From Chrysoporthe austroafricana (lineage: Eukaryota > Ascomycota > Sordariomycetes > Diaporthales > Cryphonectriaceae), in contig JYIP02000010.1 in the NCBI GenBank assembly GCA_001051155.2, forward strand, positions 1,269,542 through 1,333,541: a stretch of DNA of 64,000 nt, in the 5' to 3' direction. The translations under genes were made by a program, and so were the position numbers. Every line of letters starts with the position of its first letter. The first letter of the stretch is position 1. Positions 33,063 to 46,832 of the stretch are shown here, in pieces. Below the pieces are notes generated by a model. That model ran no database searches and was not told where the DNA came from. It worked only from the letters and a program-made list of their open reading frames with translations.

Positions 33063-36000
33063 TTATTATTTGCCCAAATAGTCCGCTAATATTTGGGATG
33101 CATTTTGTAAGTTGGATTTGGGCTTTTATAAATTCTTACTTGCCGGGTAGCTTTTCTATTTGACGAGGTATTCGGGATCGTAATCTGGTTCGCGGTACTT
33201 GAAAATTCGTTCGATTTCGTATTCTGGCTCGTTACTTTCGACCTGGATACTTTTATCTGTTTTGGTTGATTTTAATATTAGTTCGAGAAGCGAGATATAG
33301 AATACTGGATAGATTTTTATTTTATAGGGTAATGCAAGTTCAAAATTAACATTTGAAATTTTCTTTAGAATCCTGAATAGTCCTAATTTCTTATAATCCA
33401 GTAAATAAAAAGGTCTTATTGTTTTAATATAATCTTTCTATCGAATAAAGTAGACTTTATTTCTTTCTTATAGGATTGGTCCTTTAATCCTTTTGGAATT
33501 GGCATATCTCGTTATTCTTTCTTATACGAATTTTAGTTCTTTCTGAAATTCTTTTTGAATTTTCTTGATTTTTCTGATTTATTTATTTATAGCTTTTGCG
33601 TTTGCTTTTAATATCTTATCGTAATAGGCTATCGGGTTATAGCTATAGAGTATGTAGAATAGTAACTTTTTCGTTATGCTTGTATTTATATTGTTATATG
33701 CAAATTGCATTAAGGGTAGGAAATCGATTCAGTTATCCTATTCGTAATTTATATAGTATTATAGATATTGCTTGATAATCTGGTTGGTTTTTTCCGTTTG
33801 TCCGTTCGTCTGTAAGTGGAATATTATGGATATTTTCTGTTATATTCCGAATAGTTTCGTAAGTAAGGTCTAGAAGTTTGATACGAACTTTCTATTTTTG
33901 TCGGAAATGATTTCTTTAAGCATACTATAATTAGCTATAACTATTCGGAAGAATATATATGCGAATTCTTCCGCTATATTGCTTTCTTTATATAGTAAGA
34001 AATAAGTATACTTGCTTAATTTGCAAACTATTACTAGAATGCTATTATATTGTATTCTAGTTAAGGGTTTTCATAAGAGGGGTAATTTTGTAATAAAGTC
34101 CTAGTTAATGGATTGCTAAACCGTTTCCGGAATCGGGAATAATTGGAACAAGCTATAAGGCTTATAGTATTCAATCTTATTCTTCCTGCAGCTATTGCAT
34201 TCTCGTAAGATTCTTTCGATTTTTTGTCTAAGTTTTAGCGAGTTCTAATATTTCTTAATTCTTTCGTAAATGGCTCTGATTCTTTGGTAATTATATGCTA
34301 GTGCATTATGCATAGTCCTGATATATTCGTCTTGTTTTTCGGGGGTTATATTTTTAAGATTTCTTTCCCGATTCTCGATTCTGATAATCGTATTGAATTC
34401 TCTTATTTCGTTTACTAGGCTGCTATTTTTGTTTTGCTTGAAGATATTCTGCAGTTCTTTGGGTTTCGTATCCTGGTAATTTAATTATCTGCTAAGAGCG
34501 TCCGCTCTGCTATTTTCTGATCCTTTGCAATATACGATTTTTAGGTCAAACTGTAAGAGGAATTCTGCCTATCTGACTTATCGTTTGTTCAAGATTTTTA
34601 TTATTATGAATGTTATTAAGTTTTTGTAATTTAAATGTATTATTATCTGGTATTTTGTTCCGATTAGATAGTACTGCTATTTTTTAAATGCTTTAACAAT
34701 TGCTATTAGTTCTTTATCCGGGATACTATAATTGAGTTCTAGGCCGTTTAGCTTTTTTGAGAAGTTACTTATAATCCTAAGGCGTTTTTAGTTATCTTGC
34801 TAATTTAATTATTCGCTAAATGCGTAATTTGATATATCGGTTTTAATTTTAAATGGTTTATTTAGGTTTGTTTCGCAAAGTATAGGTTCTGATATAATTT
34901 GTTTTTTAATTTTATCGAATGCTTTTTGTGCTTCCCTAGTTTATTCGAATTTGCAATCTTTTTTCGTAAAGTCTGTAAGTAAGCGTGCGATTTTGCTATA
35001 ATCCCGAATGAATTACTAATAGAAGTTAGCATAGCCGAAGAATGCTTTGATTTCCTTAGTCTTTCTTAATATAAGCTATTTTTCTATTATTCGAACTTTA
35101 TTTTTTTGTATACTAATTTGTCCTAGTTCGATAGTATAGCTTAAGTAGTCGACTTTCTGCTAATAAAACTAGCATTTGCTTAATTCTATAAGAAACTTAT
35201 TATTTTATAGCGTTTGAAATACTTATCGTACGTACTGTTTATATAATGCGAGGTTTTTGGAATAAATAAGGATATTATTAAAATAGATAATAACGATAAT
35301 ATCCAGGTATTTGCGGAAGATATTATTGATTATTTCTTAGAAAGATACGAGTATATTAGTTAATCCAAAAGGCAAGATTATATATTCGAAATATCTATAG
35401 CGGGTCCTGAATGCTATTTTCCAAATATTGTCTTCTTTAATCCGGATATAGTAATACTTTTCTTTGAGATCTAATATAGTAAATTATTTTGTTCTTATCA
35501 AACGATCTCGCATTTCTCCTATTAATAGTAGGGGATAGCGGTTTTTGATCGTAATATTATTGAGTTACCGATAATCCATACAAAGTCGTAATTTGCCGTT
35601 TTTCTTTAGAACGAATAGAATTGGGTATCTTGCTAGTAATCGTAATTTCCGTATATAGCTTCTCTTAAAGTTTTTGTCGATATACTCTTTAAATGCCTTG
35701 AGTTTTGCCTGATTAAGCTTATAGATAGGGTAGTTTTGCGGCTTTGTCTCTTTTTTCAGTAAGATCTTATAATCGAAAAGGCTATATTCGGGTAAGCTAT
35801 TATCGAATCTTCCTTGCTATAGCTTTTTAAATTCGTAATATTCCCGTAATATATTTTTGAGGTCTAATAATAGGCCTTTTTCGTTTTCTGCAATCTGTAA
35901 GAATATAAAGTATTGCTATATGTACTTTGTTTCGTTAGCTTCTTATTTCTAGGGTTTTTTCGTTTCTAGTAATCTCGGGTATTTGTCGAGTGCCAAGCCG

Positions 36001-38740
36001 AATTGCCTTCTAGCGTATTCGTGCTATAAGAGCTATATTTCTTTATAATTCCATAATCCATATTCTCTTATATTATTCCGTACTTGACTAAACTTTTGTT
36101 AATCGATAATTATTTATAGTCTTAATCCGTCCCTAACTTTCGTCTAGAAATTCAAAATATCCGTAACTCTTCCTTATATCGTAGCTTGCTTTCCTGCTTT
36201 AAGGGTACTTATAAGCCTGTTTGAGCGCATTTCGCTTATGCTATCCTTAGTAACTAAATCTTTTCCTTTACTAATAATTGCAACCTTTTCAGTAAGTATA
36301 GCTTATTCCTATAAAATCTAGCCAATAGTCCAATCGATTCGAGAATTGTATTTTTTAAGCTAAAATATTCCTAAAATTAATTTATATTATGCTATATCTA
36401 TAATATTAAAAGTAACGTTTGTTATAAGGCTTTGGATCAAAATAGGTAAATAATTAGTTTCCATATCGATTATTCCTAAATTGTACGTAACCGATTTTCT
36501 TTTTATAATATTAAGTCTGTAAGGATCCTTCTTCTATATTCAGGGAATTCGTTCCTTATTAACGATTTCTGGCAAAATGAAATTTCTTTATGCGCTATTA
36601 TCCAATAATGCGCTATATCGTTATCCTTTAATATATATATCCAGAATAATATATTCCTTATTCTTTCTAATAGTAGCATATAAGGACCTTCTAATTCTGA
36701 TTGGCTATTATCTTATTATAGGCAATCTTTCTTTTTTGGGGTATTTCAGGCGTTTTTCGCTGCTTATTATGCTAGCCTTTTTATTTGGGCATAGTTTCGC
36801 TACTAATTTTTCTCGATTTTCTGCAGCCTATACTAGTTTTTGGCCTTATCCTATATATATATAGAATATGCTATTACGTAGCATTATCCTTATATAATCT
36901 TTCTATCGACGCATGCTCGAAAGCAGTTATCCGGTAGCCCAATATATGCGTTATTATTTTCGATATGCAAGACTTTTCTATATTTTCCTCTCTCTTCCGT
37001 AATAGGATAGATCAATTGGTCTTATTCTCTGAATGGGAACCAATCGTATTTAACTTTCTCGCTAAAATGTATCTAGCAATTATAATAAATATAGTTAATC
37101 CAAGCAAGTTTATAATAATAAAAGTATAAATAATTAATCCTTCTATTTTTTTGGGATAAATATCCGCTATTCTGAAATAGTATGCTTTAGAAAAGTTCTT
37201 TTATCGTAAGCCTATAAATGATATGCTCAATTTCCGTATATTTGGATATCTATTTGCTGCAATCTTAGCAATTCTTTTGCTAGTAGTAAGCTGTTTCTTC
37301 TAATAATTCTTTATCGGGAACTGGAATTAGTAGGTTATCCGGCTGCCTATCGGAATATACTAATTCCTTAACGGTATTGCTAGATATCGGTAATCCTGAT
37401 CGTATAATACCGATTTCTTCTTTTACTATGCTATTCCATTATCGTTCCAAATAGTAATTCAAGGGGTATTTCCCTAAATCTTCCTTGCTTTGCGAAGGCC
37501 TTTCGCTAGAGCAGTCGGAATCGCTATTCTGGATAATAATATCGTAAAGTAAGCCTTTCTTGCCTATAGCGAATTATCATTTTCTCTAAGGCTTGCATAA
37601 GAATTATCCTAAACCTTCCTTTTCTGAAAGGTATAATATGCAGTAATCGTAATAGCAAGCTGTCTAGCTAAAACTGCTATAATCAGAATCCGCTATTTGC
37701 TTCAGTAAAATATTTTTATTCAGCTAATTGGGTTCTTGCTATTAAGCGATATTAAGCTATTTCTCTAAGATTAACTTCCATTCTCGCTTTTTTCGTTTCT
37801 GTTAGCAATTGCGGGCAATATAACCTTTCTTACCGCAATTATAATAAGTAACCCCTTTTCGTTACTTACGTATAAAGGTATCTAATTTTATAAGCTTAAT
37901 ATATATAATGCCCGAATAAGCTATACTATTCTTGCCTTTATATTAAAACCTGCGCTTCCTAATATTTAGCTAATATTGCGGGGTAATACTATAATTCTTC
38001 TGCCGTTATTATTATCGTTCATATAATCTATTATCGATTCGGATTGCTTTATTAATGAATTCGCTAAATTCTTCAAATCGGTTTTCCTTATAAAATTTAT
38101 CTTTAATTTCTTTTTTGAATCTTGCATAATAGGCATTTATAAGAAGTTCGTTCTTATAATCTAAGTAAGTTACGATTTGCCGGAATCTAGCCGTATAGTC
38201 CGAAGCTCAATCGGTTTGTCGAAATGCTTTTAATTGCTATATTGCAATGCGTCGTTTATTCGGATCTCTAAAGGTTTTGATAAAGGCCGATTCGAAATTG
38301 GCATAGCATTAGAAAATGCGTTTGGTATTTTCCGAGCGAAATTCTTTACTATTATCCAAATAGTTGCGGAAAGTTAGTTCTTATTACTGGAAAGCCGTTC
38401 TTTCAAGGCAATTTCTTGCGAAATCGATCTTGTCATAAATAGTCCTGAACTGGGATCCGTAATGCTTGAAATAAGCCTTAAATTATATCAAGAAAGCCTG
38501 AAAATCTTTTCGAATGCTTTTGTAAAGGCCGGGTTTGTCGAGCTTGAAAGCCTTTGCCTATTGGAAGGCGTTAAAGCGAATAACCTTATTTTTGATTTCC
38601 TTAAGTTATTAGTATAGAGCCATATTTTATTGCTGGAATTGCTTATTAGTAAAGACGGTTAATACTTTTTCCTGAAAGGCCTAGTTGCTGGATGAAAACG
38701 GGATCTGGGACGCTATTATATCCTGGATATTGCTCAAGAG
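33063..38740 (-). pseudogene. gag-pol of A3 (RIP-degraded)
   Basis: Minus strand. Gag is near 37.5-38.7 kb; reverse transcriptase at 35.1-35.8 kb has its catalytic box as YFNN at 35274-35285, with both Asp codons changed to Asn. The integrase core spans 33.7-34.5 kb. A chromodomain at about 33100-33250 (EPEYEIERIFKYREPDYDP) keeps its pattern but has Trp-to-stop changes. The stop is at 33063-33068. Confidence 0.83.
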
Positions 38741-38778
38741 GTATATACTGGACCGATCTCGAATAAGAGTTATCAAAA

Positions 38779-39191
38779 TATTATAAATGCTGTAGTAAAT
38801 CTTAAGACATACTATAAAGTCAAAAGGTTTATGCTAACAAAAGCGGTACCAAATACGGGTCTTGAGTTTCAGGACGGGTTCATTTATATATTGCAATATT
38901 CATAAGCCAATACGGCTATCAATAATAGGGTCCAATTAATATTTAGATTGACAATTAAAGAATTATCTATCTATCCGGCTAGTAATTCTCCCAGCCTTAT
39001 ATATCTAATCTTTTAATCTCTGGCTTATAGTTGCTTATTAGAACTCGCTACTGCTTACCGAATTCCAGTAAGCTAGGCTAAGCCCTAATAACCCTAACCC
39101 TAGGTTATATAATCTTTGCGGAATATGCTTCCCCATTATCTGGCTTGGGTTCTGTTTGGGGTTTCTTTCGTTTGCACGTTGGTTCATAATA
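38779..39191 (-). repeat. 5' LTR of A3 (413 bp)
   Basis: Starts TATTATAAATGC and ends GGTTCATAATA, followed by CCCCG. ACCCTAACCCTA lies at about 39091-39102. Confidence 0.92.
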
Positions 39192-39196
39192 CCCCG

Positions 39197-39895
39197 GCAT
39201 TTATTACTTATAATAGCTAGCGCTAGCAAGCTTATTTTCATTTCGCCCCGCCCTATTGCCTTTCCGCTTATATAGAATCGGATTATGCTTTTTAAAGCAA
39301 TGCTTTAGCTTAGTTATATTTAGTATTGCAATAAGTATAAAGAATTATATAACTTCTTTTAGTTTCATATACTATAAGGCTTTGCTGGAAAGCTATATAG
39401 CGTTTGGATTCTGAATATAGAAGAAAAATTAATAAAGGCTATCGGAAATGTTTTCGGCCGGCTTTTGCTTGCGCAAGAAAAGAGTTTCTGGATAGCATAT
39501 ATAGCATAATTCTAAAAAATCCAGCCAAATCCTATCTTTATCGAGCTTTCTGGCTTTCGGCTTTTTAGCAAATATTTCGCCTTCTTAAGGCATAGCACTA
39601 ATGCCCGATAAATACTAGCTTTAATCGTTATTCTTTTTAACTTTCGAAACCGAAATCCATACGATTGCTATTCGCAAAAGGTTATAGGCTATATGCGCTA
39701 GTTTAGCAATAGAAATACTATTTATATAATAATTCCCTTTTTCGAATGCTATTTTATTTCTTAAATTCAAAATAGCGCTTATATTAATTGCATTTAGCAT
39801 ATCGAAATTAGTTAATATATATTTAAAATATATAAAATATACCTAGTTATTTATAAAGCTAAAGCGTTTGTAAATATTAATATAAGTTTGCTTTT
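39197..39895. other. AT-rich gap between A3 and C
   Basis: About 700 bp of AT-rich sequence without an ORF over ~60 codons or a recognisable repeat. Its last bases, CTTTT at 39891-39895, are the target duplication of element C. Confidence 0.5.
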
Positions 39896-40307
39896 TGTTA
39901 TAACCCGTCCAATATGCAAGTTATAAGTAAAATAACCCTATAGTGAAATACGAAAACTTGGCGCAACCCGGATTAAGAATAATACAGAAAAGATTATATA
40001 ATTCTAGGGTTAGGGTTATAAAAAAGGAAAGATCTGAGAATTTATTCCAGATCCGCAAATCTATACTAAAAAGCTAGTTATATAAAAATACGCTTATTAC
40101 TTATTAAGTAAATATAACAAATAGCTTTTTAATTATCAATTTAAGTATTAATTGGATCCTATTATTGATAATTGCTTAAAACTTACGAATATTGCGATAT
40201 TCGTTAATTATATTTTCGGTATTTAAAGCTTATATTTAATACCGCTTTTGCTAATATAAACCTTTAATATTATAATATATTTTCAAATTGCTATAGTATT
40301 TATAATA
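39896..40307 (+). repeat. 5' LTR of C (412 bp)
   Basis: Starts TGTTATAACCCGTCC and ends GTATTTATAATA. AGGGTTAGGGTT lies at 40006-40017 and TATATAA at about 40080. Confidence 0.93.
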
Positions 40308-40399
40308 TTTTAATAATTCTTATTTAAGAACGGTTTAGTATATACCTTTTGGATAATACCGAAATACGATAGCATTTTAGATTTTATCTTTTTCCAGTA

Positions 40400-43300
40400 A
40401 TTAGGCTTTTCAGGAAAGAAATCCGGTTATTCTTATTAACGAATAATTTCAGGAATAAAATATAGCCTTATACTAGCAATTTGAAAAAATTAAGAACGAA
40501 ATCTTCCGCCTTAACGCCTTTTAGCAAGCTAAGGCTTTCAAGCTTAATAAGCCCGGATTTTATAAAAGTACTTGCGGAAACTTTTAAGCTTTTTTAACTT
40601 AACTTAAAGCTTATTTTAAGCATTATAATATTTAGTTCAAGATTATTTATAATAAGATCGATTTCGCAAGAAGCCAATTCGAGAAGATAGCCTTCCAGTA
40701 ATAAAAGCTTACTTTTCGCAATTACTTAAATAACGATAATGCATTTCGCTTTAAAGAAACCAAATATATTTTCCAATATTATTCTAATTTCGAAAAAGCC
40801 CTTATTAAAACTTTCAGAAACCTTAACAAACGATATATTGCAATACGGCAATTAAAGGCATTTCGGCAAATAGGATTAATAGCAAATTATATAGCCAAAT
40901 TTAAGCAAATTATTGCCTATTTAGATTATAAGGACAAACCTTTTATAAATGCTTATTACGCAAGATTTAAAGAAGAAATTAAAGACGAATTATATAAGGA
41001 AAACCGGCTCGAAAAACTTAGCGAATTTATTAATAAAGCTGTCCGTATTAACAATCGACTTTACAAACGGAAACGATAATAACAAAAGAATTATTATAAT
41101 ACCTTTCGGTATTAACTTAATTCTGAAAAGCGCAAATTCCAATATAGCAATCGGAATAATATAGCTTATTTAAATATAACTTATACCGGATTTATAAAAC
41201 TAAATGCTTTTATATGCAAATAACGTAAAGGGGTTATTTGCTATAATTATAGCAAAAAAAGATATATAGCTTGCAATTGCTATTAGGAAAAGAAAAAGCG
41301 AGAATAAAAGCTAATTCCGGAAAAATAAGTTAATATTGCTTAGCAATAAAAACCTAATCAGCTAGATAATAATATTTAACCAGAATAAGTAATAAATTCT
41401 GATTATAATAATATAAGCTAAGCAGCTTATTATTAGGATTATTGCTTATTGCATTTCTCGAATAAAGAAAGTTTAGGATAATTCTTATACAAATTTAAAG
41501 GATAATAGCAAATCGCTATAAGAAAAAAAAGCCTATTTTATAATACGGTTATAAACGATAGTAATTCGGATTGCTTAAGCAACCCGATAAATATCAAGAA
41601 AGAAAATCTAAGCAAATTCCTTTTAGAAATATATTTCGATCGATAATAGGAAAAAGCAATAAAAAGAGAATTTGGCAAATAAATACTATTATTTAACGCT
41701 ATACTCGATAAAATAATATTGCAAAATAGATAATTAAATAACTTGCTAACTCAAATATTCGAAAAAGAATTTATCGAAAAAATAGGAAAATTAATTATTC
41801 GATATACTAGATAGAGTTATTTTAAAAACTATAATTGGATATCCAAATATACGAAAATCGAATACCTTGTATACGGATTTACTTTAGAAAAATTTTTTTA
41901 AGGCATCCCGTTTCAGAATAGCAAATATAAGCCTTAAGAAAATAAAAAAATCAATTATTTATACTTTTATTATTATAAACTTGCTTAAATATATTATATA
42001 TATTATAATTGCTAAGCATATTTTAGCGAGAAAGTTAAATATAATTAGTTTCCAATTAGGGAATAGGATTAATTAATCTAATTTATTATAGAATTCTAAA
42101 AGAAATATAGGAAAATTTTATATATCAAATATAATAATGCTTATATCGGATTACTTAATAATTATTTATAGAAATGCATTCAAAGAAAAATAATATGGGA
42201 ATAATGCTATATATTAGTATATTTTATTTATATGCAAAATAAGGCTAAAGAATAATACCGATTATAGAAAACCGAAAAGGCAAAGCAGTATGCCCAAAGC
42301 CAAGCAAGAAGATTGGCAAAGCAAATAGCAAAATAAGTATAGAATAATTCAAAAAAAAAAAGATCGCTTATAAAGAAATAGCAGCCAATTAAAATTATAA
42401 GGTTTTTATATGCTATTACTAAAAATAAAGAAGAATATATTATTTTAAGCGCATATATTAATAAGTAACGTTATGGCATACTATTAAATAATAGCGTATA
42501 AAGAAATTTTATCTTGCTAGAAATTATTAATAAGGAACGAATTCCTTAAATGCAAAAAAAAAATCTTTATAGATTCAATACTATAAAAAGAAAGGCAATT
42601 GTATATAATTTCGGAATAATCGATATAGAAATTAATTACTTACTTATTTTGATTTAAAGCTTTATAATAAATACTATTTTTGATATTACAAATATAGTAT
42701 AATACGAATTAATCTTAGGAATATTTTAGCTTAAAGAATATAATTTTCGAATCGATTGGACTATTGGCCAGATTTTATAAGAATAAGCTATATTTAATAA
42801 AAGAATTGCAATTAATGCAGCAAAGAAAGATTTAATTACTAAGAATAATATCAAGAATATACGCTCAAATAAGCTTAAATATACCCTTAAAGCAAAAATA
42901 CTTGCCGATAAATAAAGAAAAGTTACGGATATTTCGAATTTATAAATATAAATTAAGAACGGATTAAGAATTCAAGCGATTAGCGAATAATAAGAAATTG
43001 GTTTAATGCAAAGCATTACAAAATTATATGGATTATAAAATTATAAGGAAATTTAGCTTTTAATATAACGGGCATAAAAAGATTACAAAAAGGAATTCGG
43101 CTTTATAAATAATAAATACTCAAAATTTCCGGAAATTAGAATATACAGGAAAAGAAAGGAAGCTAAAAAAGAAAAATACGCTTAATAGTACTTTTTATTC
43201 TTTTAGATTACAAAAAACGAAAAAAAACCGTTACCAGAACTCAAGAATATATCAAGAAAGTATTACGAATTTAAGAAATTATAGCAAAAGAGATTTAATA

Positions 43301-46130
43301 CCGGCTTATTAGAATACGGCCTTTACAATTATAAAATTCTATTAAAAAAAAGGATAAGGCTGCAATCTTACTTTATTTATAAATTCGATTAAGTAAAGCT
43401 CGAAGCTTTTAAAGAATATATTAATAAAAATTTAAAAAGAAATTATATACGGAAATCGCGATTATTCGCAAAATACTCAATCCTTTTTATATTCAAGAAA
43501 AACAGTAAATTACGATTCTGTATAAATTACCGATAACTTAACGATATTATAATCAAAAACTATTATTCGTTATTTCTAGCAAATAAGATAAAAGATTGCT
43601 TAGCAAGAGCAAAATGGTTTATTACATTCGATCTTAAAGAAAAATATTACTATATTCGAATTAAGGAAAATAATATCTGGAAAATAGCTTTCAGAATATG
43701 CTATAAATATTTCGAATATATAATTATGCCTTTTGGATTTACGAATGCGCCTGTATTTTTCTAAGAAATAATTAATTATATTTTCTATAAGTTTCTGGAT
43801 ATTATTATTATCGTTTATTTTGATAATATCCTTATTTATTCCAAAGATTTTGAAATATATAAATAAAATATACGGAAAGTATTCCAGATATTTTAAGATA
43901 ATAAATTCCTAATTCAATTAAGCAAATATTAATTCCATTAATAGAAAGTTAATTACTTGGGCTATATTATCGAATTAAAGCGAATTAATATGCAAAAAAA
44001 ATAAAATCCAAGCAATAAAAGAATAACTTATATTAAAATATATTAAAGATATTAAAGCATTCTTAAAATATGCTAATTTCTATTAATAATTTATATAGGA
44101 TTATAGCAAAATCGCATACTTTCTTATAGATCTTATAAAAAAAGATAGGATATTCGAATAGACTTTTAAAGTATAAGAAACTTTCGAAAAAATTAAAAAG
44201 AAAATTATATCGGAACCAATTCTTTGCAAAACCGATTTAGAAAAACCTTTCGAAATTGAAACCGATATATTAAATTATGCATTCGGCAAATAGCTAAATT
44301 AACGAAATAATTAAAAACGCTTCAGAATAATAAGCAACTTTTCGAAAAAATTGAATAAACTAAAATTCAACTATAATATACTAGATAAAGAATTAATAGC
44401 AATTATCAAAATATTCGAAAAATAGCAGTATTACTTAATCGCAATAAAATACTAGATTATAATATATTCTAACTATAAAAACTTAATAATATTTATAATA
44501 ACTAAAATCTTAAATAAGCGATAAATTAAATAAGCAGAATTCCTTTTATAATTTAATATAAAGATTGTCTATTATAAAGGATTTGAAAATAACAGAGTAA
44601 ACGCATTTAGCAAAAAATTAGATTACCGAAATACAGAATTATTAAAGTTTCAAAACATATTCCGATAAAATAAAAACAGCAACCTGATAAACGAAACCAG
44701 AAAATTCGATATAACTATCAAAATCGTTAATAACGAAAAAAGACCAGAAAATATAATACCCGAGAAATAAGATAAATATATCAGAATTATATATAGTATA
44801 TCAGCATACGGCTATTAAAGAATCAGAGCTATATACGAAAGAATTAAGAAATACTGGAACTTCCTAGGCTTTAAGCGAAAAATCGAAAAAATTTTGCAAG
44901 AATGCAATAATTATAAAAAGAATAAGATTGAATACTATAAGCCTTATAAATTGCTCTAACCGTTTCCTATCTTAGAAACAATTTGGCAATCTATTAGCTA
45001 AGACTTTATTACTAAGCTATTTCTCTTACGAAAACCTTTAATTAAAATGCAATATAATAGCATCTTAATAATAATTTATAAATTAAACAAATATGCTTAT
45101 TTTTTCCTTTATAAGGAAAGCAGCATAGCGGAAGATTTCGTATATATATTCTTGAAAATAGTTATAGCTAATTATAGCATATTTAAAGAAATTATTTCCG
45201 ATAAAAACAGGAAATTCGTATCGAACTTTTGGATTTTATTTATAAAATTATTCGGAATATAATAAAAAATATTTATAGCATTCTATTTACAAACAAGTAA
45301 ACAAACAGAACGGATAAACCAAATTATTAAGCAATACTTATAATATTATATAAATTACGAATAAAATAATTAAATTAACTTATTACTATTAATACAATTC
45401 GTATATAATAGCGCAAATATAAATACGATAAAAAAGTTATTATTTTACGCATTATATAATTATAATCCGATAGCCTATTATAATAAGTTATTAAGGGCAA
45501 ATACGGAAATAGCAAAAAAACGAATTAGGAAAATTAAGAAAATATAAAAAGAATTGCAAAAAGAATTAAAATTTGTATAAAAAAGAATAACCCGATATGC
45601 TAATTCCAAAAGAATTAAAGGACTAATTCTATAAGAAAGAAATAAAATCTATTTCATTCGATAAAAAGAATATATCAAAATAATTAAACTTTCTTATTCG
45701 TTAGATTATAAGAAACTTGAATTATTTAGGATCCTGAAAAAAATATCGAATATTAATTTCGAATTTGTATTACTTTATAAAATAAAAATCCATCCCGTCT
45801 TTTATATTTCGTTTTTCGAATTTGCGCTTAAAATTGCCCAAACAAATAATATAATATAAGCAAAAAGTAATAAATCAGAATACGAAATAAAACGAATCCT
45901 TAAATATCGAGAATTAACAAATTACAAAAAATACTTAATCAAATAGAAAAGATACTATTCAAACGAAAATAGTTAAGAATTAATCAAGAACTTAATTAAT
46001 ATAAAACAAATATTCTAGAAATATTAAGAAAAAATAGCTATTAAAATATAAAAGCTCTTTCGATAAAACGCTATTATTAATTAGCATTCAGTATTAGAAT
46101 AAAAGAATAACCAATTAGAAAAACCTATTA
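40400..46130 (+). pseudogene. gag-pol of C (RIP-degraded)
   Basis: Gag: a recognisable segment at 40750-41080 reads FQYYSNFEKALIKTFRNLNK, then LYKENRLEKLSEFINKAVRI, the Ty3-type capsid. The zinc knuckle is at about 41215-41275. RT is at 43.3-43.9 kb with YFDN at 43816-43827 in place of YFDD. RNase H spans 44.2-44.6 kb. The integrase piece 45047-45262 is open (KYAYFFLYKESSIAEDF). A chromodomain-like block lies at about 45870-46020. Stops are dense throughout. Confidence 0.82.
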
Positions 46131-46131
46131 A

Positions 46132-46641
46132 TTAACCGGAAGAATAATTAATACCAGAAAGACCGGTTATATTTTCAAGCCCAATTTCCGAAACGGTAAC
46201 AGACTAGTCGATTTCGGTACCAAACTGCTATAGAGTATTCTCAAAATCGAAACTCTCGGGAAAAGGCCTTTCAGGAACAAAAAGCTTTATAATACAATAC
46301 TTAACCTCGGCCTTATAACGCTCCTTTTCAGCCTTTTCCCTTTCCAATCGTTCCAAATCCTTAAGATTAGACAAACTATAATAGAAAGCCTAAGCCATTT
46401 GCTCGCGTTATATTTATTTCTGCTTTCATAACCTTATTAATTTATCTTCTAAACTCTCGATTTCGTCTTCTAATTTCTAAAACTAATTAGATATAAAAGA
46501 AAGTTCCGTAGTATTAATCGGTTCCAGAATATTATAGCTCGACTAATTATGCTAAATATATTTAAAATAATAAGATAAATTTTTCTCAGAAACCGCATAC
46601 GATTCGAAATTAAAGCGATCGCAATAGGAATAAGGATGCAT
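46132..46641 (-). pseudogene. Antisense six-Cys/coiled-coil gene of C
   Basis: One minus-strand frame of 170 codons from ATG at 46641 to TAA at 46132, with transition-type stops and no intron needed. It opens MHPYSYCDRF, with Tyr codons where cysteines stand in related copies, so a six-Cys start can be inferred. A coiled coil follows (KLEDEIESLEDKLIRL), then LSNLKDLERLEREKAEKER and a tail PERPFPESFDFENTL. Arrangement (Cys start, coiled coil, LxxLERLEREEAE-like segment, acidic/hydrophobic tail) is shared with D. Position and orientation equal those in family A. Confidence 0.55.
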
Positions 46642-46832
46642 AATAATAGCGCAATAAATAATCCGAAGAATTAAAGATTTACGTTACTTATTCTTATCAA
46701 AATGCAAGTTAAAAGATTTCGGTTTCGAAACCTTATTCGATATTTCGATTAGGAAAGCGTAAATAAGCAATAAGACGAATAAAGGTTATTTACGGAAAAT
46801 CGTTAGGATAATAATTAATAAGAAAGAAATAA

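Larger units (their letters stand above)
31869..39191 (-). mobile_element. Ty3/Gypsy chromovirus A3, complete structure, minus strand
   Basis: A 7,323-bp element, exactly the length of A2, with 413-bp LTRs at 31869-32281 and 38779-39191. Target duplication CCCCG lies at 31864-31868 and 39192-39196. It has the same gene order and the same antisense accessory gene as A2. The copies differ mainly by transitions, so indels are rare and RIP-like change dominates. All long frames are broken. It landed at the end of the ~180-bp repeat array. Confidence 0.93.
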
